Source of the DNA: Nocardiopsis sp. CNR-923
Lineage (GTDB): Bacteria > Actinomycetota > Actinomycetes > Streptosporangiales > Streptosporangiaceae
DNA length: 64,000 bases
Reading direction: 5' to 3'
NCBI RefSeq assembly: GCF_001942255.1
Contig: NZ_MKKC01000072.1
Coordinates: forward strand, 1 to 64,000
The notes under the pieces were generated by a model that searched no databases, had not been told where the DNA came from, and worked only from the letters and a program-made list of their open reading frames with translations. Shown here in pieces: positions 30,140 to 38,754 of the stretch (its first letter is position 1; every line of letters begins with the position of its first letter). The position numbers and the translations under genes were made by a program.

Positions 30140-31329
30140 GGTCGCGTCGGTTCCTCTCGGACGGTCTCGGGCGGCGTACTGTGCTCGGCCCCGTCTGCGG
30201 AGGTTTCGCCGAGGGCGGTGCGCAGGTGCTCGGCGAGCCGCCGGTACTCGCCGGGCATCTCGGACAGAGCGGGCAGGAGGGCCCTGGCCAGGCCCTCCTC
30301 GCCGTCGAGGTCGGTGACCCGGGGGGCACCGGTCTCGATCCTGGACAGCCATTGAAAGACGCGGGCGCAGTCCTTGAACTCGATGGCCATCGAGGACAAC
30401 ACCGAGCGCATCACGCTGAGGTCGCCGAACCTGCCGAGGAGGTCCCTGCGCACGCCGGGAAGGAATTCCAGGGCGGGGGCGGCCGGGTCGTCCAGGTCGC
30501 CCAGCGGATGGGAGGGGTCCACCAGGTCGCCGCCGAACACCTCGGCGATCTCGGTGACGGCCGCGCGTGCGTCGCGCGGCGCGTGCGGAAGGTTCCGTTG
30601 GAGCAGTTCGGCGACCGGCAGGTTGACGGGTGCCTGGGTGAGGCGCACGGCGAGTTCGCGCGCGCCGCGCGAGGCCTGCGCGAGGAACCGCGACACGGGG
30701 TCGGGGTCCCAGGGGACCGTCTCCGGGGGACGCGCGCCGTCTGGTGGGAGGACGGCTGCGTCCGCCCGCCAGATCCCTCCGGTCCCGTTCGCCACGGTGA
30801 TCCACTCGGCCAGGGAGTCGGGACCGAACGCCAGCACCGGCAGTAGGGCGGCGCCCTCCGGGACGGCGGTGTCCTCGGCGTCGTCCGCGGTGGTCATGGG
30901 GGTCCGGGCGCCGGGCGCTGAGGGGGACGCCCCGGTCAGGCGCAACGGCTGGGGCGCGAGCGGCCCCCGGGACCAGACGGAGCGGTCGAGGAGGTGGAGG
31001 AGGGCGGTCGGCTGCCGGGTGGCGACCGAGGCCACCCAGGCACGGAACCGCCGCTGCCGCCATCCCCGGTCCTGCGCGTCGGTGACGATGACGGCGGCGT
31101 CGACTCCGTCGGGGAGCGGGTCGGCGAGCGGCCACGGAGGGCCGTGCCCGCCTCTGGCGTGTCCGGCGTCGAACCGCACGACCGGCGATCCGGCCCGCGC
31201 GGCGTGTTCGACCAGTGTGGCGACGTTGTCCCGGTGCAGGGCCATGAGGGGGGAGGAGTCGATGAGGACGACCAGGCGGGAGGGCCCGCCCGTCAGATTT
31301 TCGAGTGCGCTGTGAAATGTGTTCGACAA
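30136..31329 (-). CDS. SAV_2336 N-terminal-domain-related protein
   Basis: The 397-residue protein starts at TTG 31329 (AGGAGG nine bases upstream) and opens with a vWA-like SAV_2336 domain. LVVLIDSSPLMALHRD gives a DxSxx MIDAS-type motif; VDAAVIVTDAQDRGWRQRRF and ALLHLLDRSVW follow. The C-terminal part has FLAQASRGARELAVRLTQAPVNLPVAELLQ, typical of the region linking SAV_2336 to NB-ARC/TPR partners. A longer in-frame extension to 31443 lacks support. It is directly coupled to the FxsT-like gene, suggesting a complex. The biochemical role is unknown. Confidence 0.75.
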   Translation of the reverse strand: MSNTFHSALENLTGGPSRLVVLIDSSPLMALHRDNVATLVEHAARAGSPVVRFDAGHARGGHGPPWPLADPLPDGVDAAVIVTDAQDRGWRQRRFRAWVASVATRQPTALLHLLDRSVWSRGPLAPQPLRLTGASPSAPGARTPMTTADDAEDTAVPEGAALLPVLAFGPDSLAEWITVANGTGGIWRADAAVLPPDGARPPETVPWDPDPVSRFLAQASRGARELAVRLTQAPVNLPVAELLQRNLPHAPRDARAAVTEIAEVFGGDLVDPSHPLGDLDDPAAPALEFLPGVRRDLLGRFGDLSVMRSVLSSMAIEFKDCARVFQWLSRIETGAPRVTDLDGEEGLARALLPALSEMPGEYRRLAEHLRTALGETSADGAEHSTPPETVREEPTRP

Positions 31330-31518
31330 CGTCGAACTCCTCCTGGAAGTCTCCTCCCACAATCCTGCCACGACGGTTCGCCTTCCGCGATACGCGGAGC
31401 CTCGTTTGGCCTCGTTCCGTGGATAACAGCAGCTCCGTGCCACACCGGGCTGTCTTTGTGCATGGCCTAAAAAGTGAAGACTGTGAGGTATGTTGACTTG
31501 GATGAGTTTTGTTATTCT
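31330..31518 (-). promoter_or_regulatory. AT-rich leader of the SAV_2336/fxsT pair
   Basis: This 189-bp gap is far more AT-rich than its surroundings, especially 31465-31525. A 60-codon ORF (MHKDSPVW...) runs through it but lacks an FxSxx-type C-terminus and a ribosome-binding site. The gap probably holds the promoter of the leftward pair; no clear -35/-10 could be fixed. Confidence 0.35.
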
Positions 31519-33426
31519 TTATAGGCCTCCGTCCTTTTTGTCCGATGAAGTGGGATGATCGTGCTCCTGGAGGGCCTGGCGCGGGAGGTTGTCCCCGTAG
31601 ACGTCGTGGACGAGGACGATGCTCCGGTTCTCCGCGTCCCCCTTGGCGCGGTCGCGCAGGTGTCTGGCGAGGCCGGAGATCGGGACGCGTGAACCGGGGT
31701 CGCGGTCGAGCAGCTCCTTGGCCAGCTCGCGGATCGCCTGTCGCGGGCCGCGGATGACGGTCGGGATCCCCTGGTGGAGCGCGGAGTCGTAGATGTGTCG
31801 GATGTCTTCGTTGTCCGATTCGGCCATGCAGAGGGTGACGTCCCCGTCGTTCAGCAGGTGCACCACCTCGCTCATCGGAAAGTCCCATGTGAGGAGGGTG
31901 TTTCGATCTCTCACCAACGTGTCCGACCTCTGCTGTTCGCAGTTGCGACGCCACTTGCCGGGAAGCGCCTCCATGTAGGACGCGGACTGGACCCGCTCCC
32001 TGACGTGGTACACGATCTCGTACGTCGCGCCGAGCCGCGGCGGGTACTCCAGCAGCGCGCGGTGCGTGGTGGCCTGCCCCAGGTTCAGGTGCAGGAGTTC
32101 CTTGGGGAGCAACACGCGTAGCCGCAACGACTCCTCGTCCGGCGTGACCAGCCCTCTCATGGCCGCGTCGCCCATGAGGTCGCCGATCTCGTCGAGGATG
32201 TCGGCCTCGCGGACGACCTTCGTGCCCTGGAGCAGGAGCCGGTAACCCTCCTTGTCCATGTGGGCGGTCCGGTGGGACAGCCGGTAGCCCCCGGTCACGG
32301 GCTCCAGATCGAAGAGCACCACCGTGTCCGGTTCCGCCGCGCCCACGAGCGCGTCCGGCTTCCTCTGGCGGAGCAGCCGATGGTCGCGGTGCCGGGTGAG
32401 GACATTGTCCCAGTCGCTGCCCAGGGGGTGGGCCTCCTGCCTGATCCACGGCCAGACCGTCGGGGGGAGCGGTCGCCGGACCCCGATCTCTCGGTAGACG
32501 TGGTGCACCCAGGCGACCCGGGGCGGTGGTTCGCCGACCGGAGGGACCAGATCCCACAGCGCTGTGAGCACCTGCCAGGCCGTCGTGCCCGACGCCCGTC
32601 GTCGGACCTTGCGCAGTTCGTCGGGGTTGAGCAGGGACTCGGGCGGGACCTCCGCCACGGACACGGAGTCCAGCAGGTCGTGCAGGCGGGCGTAGGCCTC
32701 CCTGCCGCAGAGCGACTCGTCCGCCAGGCGCCGCACGGACACGCCCCCTTGGCCGTCCCGGTCGCCGACGAACTCCTCGACCGGCAGCAGGAAGGCGATG
32801 CCCGAGGGCTGGTCGGGGTCGTTCCACAGGTAGTGGTGGTTCTTCTGCATGATCCCCACGAGTTCGCCGGTGTCCGTGCGCACCGCGCAGCCGCTGAACC
32901 CGCCGGTGATCTGGGTCGGCCGCGACCCGGGCACCTCGACCTGGTGGGTGGCGCCGGTGGGGCCGCCCCTGCCCCGGTAGACCACCGAGGCCTGGAGCGA
33001 CCGCATGCCCACGGGGTACCCGACCACGTACAGCACCTGCCCCAAGGAGACGTTCGCGCACCCGCTCATCTTGGGGAAGTCGGTGTCGGGCAGGCCCGGG
33101 CCCCACAGCCGGAGCACGGCCAGGTCGCGGCTGCCGTGGCCGGCGGCCCACAGATCCGGGAGGACGTCGGCGTCCCATACCCGGTCGTCGAACGACATCA
33201 GCCGGACCGCGGTCCCCTGCCCGGGGTGCTCCTCCGGATCACCGGGACGGCCGAGGGCGGCGTTGACGACGTGCGCGCACGTCACCAGCAGGCTGGGCGA
33301 CACGAGGACGGCGCCCCCGACGACACCGTCGGCGTGGTCGAGCATCCGCATCTGCCACGCGGTTCGTTGGGTTGCAGACCGCTCGGGGGGTGGGGGGTGG
33401 GCACGATCCCGGAACCTCTCTCGCAT
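31519..33426 (-). CDS. Trypsin-like protease fused to VMAP-type C-terminal region
   Basis: The 635-residue protein has an S1 trypsin-like domain (about residues 30-215): H52 in VTCAHVV, D101 in RDLAVL and S178 in GGFSGC, so the triad is intact though the serine motif is GFSGC rather than GNSGG. No signal peptide is seen, so it probably acts in the cytoplasm. Residues about 225-290 form a small helical adaptor-like region (SVAEVPPESLLNPDELRKVRR). The rest matches the VMAP C-terminal domain of vWA-MoxR-associated conflict proteins, with LPKELLHLNL, VYHVRERVQ and GIPTVIRGPRQ. It likely cleaves itself or a target when the partner proteins signal. It lies upstream of the SAV_2336/fxsT pair. Confidence 0.8.
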   Translation of the reverse strand: MRERFRDRAHPPPPERSATQRTAWQMRMLDHADGVVGGAVLVSPSLLVTCAHVVNAALGRPGDPEEHPGQGTAVRLMSFDDRVWDADVLPDLWAAGHGSRDLAVLRLWGPGLPDTDFPKMSGCANVSLGQVLYVVGYPVGMRSLQASVVYRGRGGPTGATHQVEVPGSRPTQITGGFSGCAVRTDTGELVGIMQKNHHYLWNDPDQPSGIAFLLPVEEFVGDRDGQGGVSVRRLADESLCGREAYARLHDLLDSVSVAEVPPESLLNPDELRKVRRRASGTTAWQVLTALWDLVPPVGEPPPRVAWVHHVYREIGVRRPLPPTVWPWIRQEAHPLGSDWDNVLTRHRDHRLLRQRKPDALVGAAEPDTVVLFDLEPVTGGYRLSHRTAHMDKEGYRLLLQGTKVVREADILDEIGDLMGDAAMRGLVTPDEESLRLRVLLPKELLHLNLGQATTHRALLEYPPRLGATYEIVYHVRERVQSASYMEALPGKWRRNCEQQRSDTLVRDRNTLLTWDFPMSEVVHLLNDGDVTLCMAESDNEDIRHIYDSALHQGIPTVIRGPRQAIRELAKELLDRDPGSRVPISGLARHLRDRAKGDAENRSIVLVHDVYGDNLPRQALQEHDHPTSSDKKDGGL

Positions 33427-33578
33427 CCGTCGTGCCCAAGACAGTTCCCCCTCGGACTGGCGCGAACCGCCGTGGCCGAGGTGTGCGGGGGAGGCGTGGG
33501 AGAGCGCTCGGAGCGGGGGCGCGCCACCGTGCGGGGGGTCGGGTGAACGCCAAAGATCCCATCACGGGCTGTCGGTTA

Positions 33579-33592
33579 TGTCCGATCGGACA
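33579..33592. promoter_or_regulatory. 14-bp perfect palindrome between divergent genes
   Basis: TGTCCGATCGGACA is a perfect palindrome in the 355-bp gap between the trypsin-VMAP gene (start 33426, leftward) and putP (start 33782, rightward). It lies 153 bp from the former and 190 bp from the latter. Its symmetry fits a dimeric regulator. The rest of the gap is relatively AT-rich promoter DNA without a gene. Confidence 0.5.
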
Positions 33593-33781
33593 AACGACAG
33601 GTCGCGCGCGTGGCCGCCGGAACAATCATGCCTGGTCGAAGACTCGGCCAGATATCAAAGAGGTGATGTTCCACGCACAAATGTTGTGACTCGGCGAACA
33701 CGGGGTCATGATCACCCACATAGTTCGTAATAAGCGCGTAAGGGTCACGACCGCGCGCATCAGAGAAAGGAGGGGACGGTC

Positions 33782-35325
33782 ATGGACGGCTCCATGCTCG
33801 GTTCGGTCTTGACCTTCGCGGTGTATCTCGCCGTGATGGTGGGCATCGGTCTCTGGGTCTACCGGCGTACTGTCTCGCAGTCCGACTTCGTGCTCGGTGG
33901 TCGGCAGCTCAACAGCTGGGTCGCGGGCCTCAGCGCCAACGCGAGCGACTTCAGCGGCTGGCTGCTGCTCGGCCTACCCGGAGCCATCTACATCTCGGGC
34001 CTGGGCGAGGCCTGGATCGCGGTCGGCCTGGCCTGCGGTTTCGCGGGCAGCTGGATCCTGCTCGCGCCCCGCCTGCGCGTGTACACCGAGCGCGTCACCG
34101 ACGCCCGGACCGGCGGCGAGTCCGACTCGCTGACCCTGTCCTCCTTCCTGGAGAACCGCTTCAACGACCCGACCCGACTCCTGCGGGGCGTGTCGGCGGT
34201 GCTGATCGTGGTCTTCTACTTCTTCTACGTCGCCTCCGGCCTGGTCGCCATGTCGGCCCTGTTCGACCAGGTCTTCGGTCTCGACCCCGCGCCCGCCATC
34301 GCCATCGGCGTCGGCATCGTCGTCCTGTACACCGTGCTGGGCGGATTCCTCGCGGTCTCCTACACCGACGTCGTGCAGGCCGTCATGATGTGGCTCGCCC
34401 TCCTCGTCGTGCCGATCATGGCGGTCGTGGCCCTCGGCGGATTCGGCGGCCTCACCTCCGGCGTGGCCGAGCAGAGCGACGGCCTGATGTCGATCGTCGG
34501 CGGCACCTCGTTCAACGCGGAGACGCTCGTCTGGGAGAGCACCGACACCCTCGGCTGGGTCGTCATCGTCTCCGGCCTGGCCTGGGGCCTCGGCTACTTC
34601 GGCCAGCCGCACATCCTCGCCCGCTTCATGGGCATCCGCTCCGTCAAGGACATCCGCCACGCCGGGATCGTCAGCGTCAGCTGGGCCGTCACCGCCATGG
34701 CGCTCGCCCTCGTGGTCGGCTTCGTCGGCATCGCCTACTTCGAGACCCCGCTGGAGAACCCCGAGCAGGTCTTCCCGCAGCTCATCGAAGCGCTGACCCA
34801 CCCGCTCGTCGCGGGCGTCCTCCTCGCGGCGATCCTCGCCGCCGTCATGAGCACCGCCGACTCCCAACTCCTGGTCGCGGCCTCCGCCCTCACCGAGGAC
34901 GTCTACCGGGGCTTCGTCTCCCGCGACGCCGACCCGCGCCTCCTGCTGTGGATCAGCCGCGGCACCGTCGTCGCCGTCGCACTCGCCGCGGCGGGCATCG
35001 CCCTCTGGGGCGACAGCTCGGTCATGGACCTGGTCGCTACGCCTGGGCGGGCTTCGGCGCCGGGTTCGGGCCGGTCCTGCTGCTCGCGGTGTTCTGGCGA
35101 CGCATGACCTGGGCGGGCGCGCTCGGCGGCATGGTCGTCGGCGGCGCCACCGCGATCGTCTGGGACGTCGTCGACTCGGCGTACCTGAACACCGGGCTGT
35201 ACGCGATGGTTCCGGCGGTCGCGCTCGGCTTCGGCGCGATCTTCCTCTTCAACGGCCTCGGTCGGGTCACCGGAGCCATGGCACGGGACTTCGAACGCAT
35301 GGAGGCCGAGGTCAAGGGCGCCTGA
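33782..35325 (+). CDS. putP: Sodium/proline symporter (one frameshift)
   Basis: This solute:sodium symporter-family protein has about 13 membrane helices and 514 residues after correction. PutP hallmarks are SDFVLGGRQLNSWVAGLSANASDFSGW near the N-terminus, LPGAIYISGLGEAWI, the YFGQPHILARFMGIRS segment and the MSTADSQLLVAASALTED sodium-site helix. It imports proline with Na+. AAAGGAGGGG sits six bases before ATG 33782. A missing base near 35037 (GTCGCTACGCC for GTCGCCTACGCC) interrupts LVAYAWAGFGAGFGP. Transcription is probably monocistronic, ending at tandem hairpins. Confidence 0.93.
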
Positions 35326-35344
35326 GCGCACCCGCCACGGCGTC

Positions 35345-35407
35345 CGGGGCGCAAGCCCCGCGCCACCCGTGGCACGGGCCCGTACCGCGTCGGCACGGGC
35401 CCGTGCC
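35345..35407 (+). terminator. Two tandem hairpins after putP
   Basis: A 6-bp stem with GCAA loop (35345-35360) is followed by a perfect 13-bp stem (35371-35383 with 35395-35407). They start 20 bp after the putP stop. Confidence 0.7.
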
Positions 35408-35447
35408 GCTCTGGCGTAGCAACCGTACGGAACGGTAGAACGGTGAC

Positions 35448-36031
35448 ATGTCGTCACTGGCACAACACCCCGCCGCGTGGTCCCGGACCGACGTACCCGA
35501 GGGACTCGGCCTCGGCGCCCTCCTGCCCGAGCCCGACGGGTACCGGTTGGAGGCCGGAGAGGTCGTCGTGGAGGGCGACGAGCGGTTCCTGACCCGCTTC
35601 ACGGTCCTTACCGACCTGGCCTGGGCGACACGGGAGGCGCGAGTCGAGGTCGTCTCCGCACGGGGTACGGAGTCGGTCACGCTGACCGCGCACGGGGGCA
35701 ACTGGACCGACGGCCAGGGCAGACCCAGACCCGAGCTCAGGGGCTGCCTGGACGTGGACGTCGCCGCGACCCCCCTCACCAACACCCTCCCGATCCGCGC
35801 CTGGGCCTGAACCCGGGGGAGTACCGCGACATCGCGGTGGCCTGGATCGACATCCCCTCCCTGCGGGTCCGCCGCGTCCGCCAGCGGTACACACGCCACC
35901 CCTCCGAGGGCGGTCTGGAGCGCTACACCTACCGCGACCCCCTGCGCGGGGAGTACCGGCTGTCCGTGGACGCCGACGGCCTGGTCGTGGACTACGAGCG
36001 CTTCGCCCGCCGACTCGGCCCCGACGGCTGA
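35448..36031 (+). CDS. Putative glycolipid-binding protein (one frameshift)
   Basis: The corrected 194-residue protein resembles the putative glycolipid-binding family (PF06475). It has an all-beta body with DLAWATREARVEVVSARG, LTAHGGNWTDGQG, RGCLDVDVAATPLTNTLPIRR and the later RVRQRYTR, ERYTYRD, DGLVVDYERFARR. One missing base near 35805 (CCGCGCC for CCGCCGCC-like) separates two frames. No signal peptide is seen. The ribosome-binding site before ATG 35448 is weak. The ligand is not known here. Confidence 0.75.
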
Positions 36032-36118
36032 GCGGCCCTTCCGCACCCCGGAGTGCCTCCGCGGCTCCCGAACGGCGATAATCGGCGGGCACACCCACCT
36101 CACCCACAGGGAACCGCA

Positions 36119-36958
36119 GTGACCGACACCGAGCTGAGCCGGGCCAGACGCGAGATCATTCGCGACCTCGACGTCCCCGGTAACTTCGACGTCCGGGCCG
36201 AGATCGAACGACGCGTCGCCTTCCTCGCCGAGCGCCTGACCACCACGGGCGCGACCGCGCTCGTACTGGGGATCAGCGGCGGCGTCGACTCGCTCACCAC
36301 CGGACGCCTGTGCCGCCTCGCCGTGGACCGCGCCCGCGCCGCCGGGCACGCCGCCGAGTACGTCGCGATGCGCCTGCCCTACAAGGTGCAGAAGGACGAG
36401 GACGACGCCGCCCGCTCGGTCGAGTTCACCGCCCCCGACCGCTGCCTCACCGTCGACGTCGGGCCGGCCAGCGACGCCGTGGCCGACTCCCTCACCGCCG
36501 CCGGGATGACCTACGCGAGCGCGGTCTCCGAGGACTTCGTGGTCGGCAACGTCAAGGCCCGTCAGCGGATGATCGCCCAGTACGCGGTGGCGGGCGGTCT
36601 CGGCGGCCTCGTCGTCGGCACCGACCACGCGGCCGAGGCGGTCACCGGATTCTTCACCAAGTACGGTGACGGCGGGGTCGACCTCGTCCCGCTGACCGGC
36701 CTGACCAAGCGCCGGGTGCGCGCCGTGGCCGCCGCGCTCGGCGCCCCCGACGACCTGGTGCACAAGGTGCCCACGGCCGACCTGGAGACCCTGTCGCCGG
36801 GCAGGCCCGACGAGGAGGCGCTCGGCCTCACCTACGAGCAGATCGACGACTTCCTGGAGGGTCTGCCCATCCCCGAACACGTCGAAGCGGCCCTGGTCGA
36901 CCGCTACCGCGCCACCGCGCACAAACGCGCCCTGCCCACGGCTCCCCCCTCGGCCTGA
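36119..36958 (+). CDS. nadE: Ammonia-dependent NAD+ synthetase
   Basis: NadE converts deamido-NAD to NAD+ with ATP and ammonia, the last step of NAD synthesis. The 279-residue protein has the PP-loop LVLGISGGVDSLTTG, then VAMRLPYKVQKDEDDA, NVKARQRMIAQY, LVVGTDHAAEAVTGFFTKYGDGGVD and HKVPTADLETL, all standard for the short NH3-dependent form. It lacks a glutaminase domain. GTG 36119 is chosen; an upstream extension is not conserved. It stands alone, 87 bp after the preceding gene. Confidence 0.95.
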   Translation: MTDTELSRARREIIRDLDVPGNFDVRAEIERRVAFLAERLTTTGATALVLGISGGVDSLTTGRLCRLAVDRARAAGHAAEYVAMRLPYKVQKDEDDAARSVEFTAPDRCLTVDVGPASDAVADSLTAAGMTYASAVSEDFVVGNVKARQRMIAQYAVAGGLGGLVVGTDHAAEAVTGFFTKYGDGGVDLVPLTGLTKRRVRAVAAALGAPDDLVHKVPTADLETLSPGRPDEEALGLTYEQIDDFLEGLPIPEHVEAALVDRYRATAHKRALPTAPPSA

Positions 36959-37294
36959 GCCCGGGTCGCCTCGGTGCGGGCCGGGGTGTCCCGGGCTCGC
37001 CCGGCCGGGGCCCGACCGCGCCGACCCCCCGGTCGCCACCGCACGATGGTGCCCGCGACCACCGTCGACGGGTGGGCGGACCGGGGGTCGAAGAGTGGTA
37101 TCAGAGCCATCGCGGCGGCCTCCACCGACTACCTAGGGTCGTAACGACGACGCACCGGCGGGGCGCGGACATTCCGCCCAGGCCGGGGCCCGTCCGACCA
37201 CACGTCGTCGCCCCCTGATCCCGGTCGGCACGACACCTCCTCCGCCGCGCGGGGCACGCGCGCTCCCACGGTGGAGACGACCCGGGAGCGACCG
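36959..37294. other. Intergenic region without a recognisable gene
   Basis: This 336-bp gap between nadE and the acyltransferase gene contains a GAGCCCGGG...CCCGGGCTC inverted repeat at 36957-36998 that may terminate nadE. The remainder, GC-rich and without a convincing ORF, probably holds the promoter of the next gene. Confidence 0.4.
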
Positions 37295-38631
37295 ATGACC
37301 ACGATCTCGCGAACCGGCGGCGCAGACGGGCCGTCCGTCCCGTCGGCGCCGCGTCCCGCACCCGAACGCGACGTCCGGACCGGGGCCACGCGACCCCTGC
37401 CCGGCCGCGACCGGTTCCTCGACGTCCTCCGCCTCCTCGTCATCGTGCTGGTCGTCCTCCAGCACTGGTGGTACCCGGTGCTCACCGCGGCTCCGGGAGG
37501 CCTGACCATGGACAGCGTCCTCACCGTGCCGGGCGCTTCGGCCATGACGTGGGTCTCCCAGGTCATGCCACTGATCTTCTTCGTCGGCGGCGCGCCAACC
37601 TCATCAGCCTGCGGTCGGCCGCGGCGGGCGGTGTCGCGGCCACGACGTGGCTGGCGCGCCGGTTGCGCAGGCTCGCCTGGCCGGTCGTCCCGCTCGCCGC
37701 CGTCTGGATCGCCGCGACCCACCTGCTGGCCCTGGGCGGGGTTCCGGAACAGCCGGTGTCGGTGGCGGCGGACGCGGTGGGGATCGTGCTGTGGTTCCTG
37801 GCGGTGTACGTCCTGGTGGTCGTGGCGACACCGGTCCTCCTCCCGGTCCAGGACCGGTTCGGCTGGCGGGTGGCGGCGGCGCTGTTCGCCGGGGCGGCCC
37901 TCGTCGACGTCGTCCGCTTCGCGACGGGGGTGGACGCGGTCGGCTACGCGAACGTGGTCTTCGTGTGGCTGGGCGTGCACCAGCTCGGTCTGCTCTACGG
38001 GGCCGGGGCGCTGCGCCCGCGTCAGGGAGCGGTGCTGGCGGCGGGCGGCGCGGTCGCGGCCGCCGTGCTCATGCTGACCGGTCCGTACTCGCCGAACATG
38101 ACCGGTGTCTTCGCCATGGAGGCCTCCAACGCCGGTCCGCCGACGTTGGTCCTGGCTGCGCTGGGCGCGGTGCAGGTCGGCGCGGCGGTCCTGCTCCGCC
38201 GGTGGATCGCGGCCTGGGCCGACCGCCCCGGCCCCGCGCGGGTGCTGGACGCGGTCTGCCCGACCCTGATGACCGTGTACCTGTGGCACATGGTCCCGGT
38301 GAGCCTGGTCGCCGCCGTCCAGGTCTACGGCCTCGGCGTCGACACCCCCGACCCGATGACGGTTCCCTGGCTGGTGTGGGGTCTGGCCGGTACGGCGGCG
38401 CTGCTTCCGCTGACCGCCGTGCTCGCGTCCTGGGCGGTGCGGTTCGAGACGCCTCCGGCACGGCTGAGCGGGGTCCCGGGACCGATCCGCGCCCTCGCGG
38501 CGGCCGCGCTGGTCGGCGGCGGACTGGGCACCCTGGTCGCGGTGGGGCTCGGCGCCGGTGGGGGGCCCGTGCTCGGTCTGCTGGCCGTGGTGGCCGGACT
38601 GCTGCTCACCCGGGGGCCGCGGCGCACCTGA
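37295..38631 (+). CDS. Acyltransferase-3-type membrane protein (one frameshift)
   Basis: The corrected 445-residue protein has about 10 membrane helices. Acyltransferase_3-like features are the N-terminal RDRFLDVLRLLVIVLVVLQHW helix with the conserved His, then MPLIFFVGGRANLISLRS with a basic loop, and LMTVYLWHMVPVSLVAA near the C-terminus. Such enzymes O-acylate sugars or lipids at the membrane; the substrate is unknown. A missing C near 37590 (GGCGGCGCGCC) splits the frame. ATG 37295 follows GGGAG. Confidence 0.8.
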
Positions 38632-38711
38632 GGCGCGTCCGGTGTTCGCAGGGCCGATCCGAGGATCCGCGCACGGTCGCCGAGCACATCCGGCGGACGT
38701 GCCGCGCGGCC

Positions 38712-38743
38712 GGCCCGGCGGGGGCGCCCAGGACCGCCGGGCC
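38712..38743. terminator. Hairpin between convergent genes
   Basis: A perfect 10-bp stem (38712-38721 with 38734-38743) lies between the acyltransferase stop (38631) and the antiporter stop (38755), so it can serve both strands. Confidence 0.6.
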
Positions 38744-38754
38744 CCCGGGACGCG

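Noticed and set aside
31333-31463. FxsA-like precursor peptide ORF in the gap before the SAV_2336 gene
   Set aside because: The 60-codon frame starting MHKDSPVW does not end in FxSxx and lacks a ribosome-binding site.
28079-33178. 1699-codon leftward ORF
   Set aside because: Only the part after 30139 is real (FxsT-like). The upstream two thirds is a shadow of the SAV_2336 and trypsin-VMAP genes, so no giant fusion exists.
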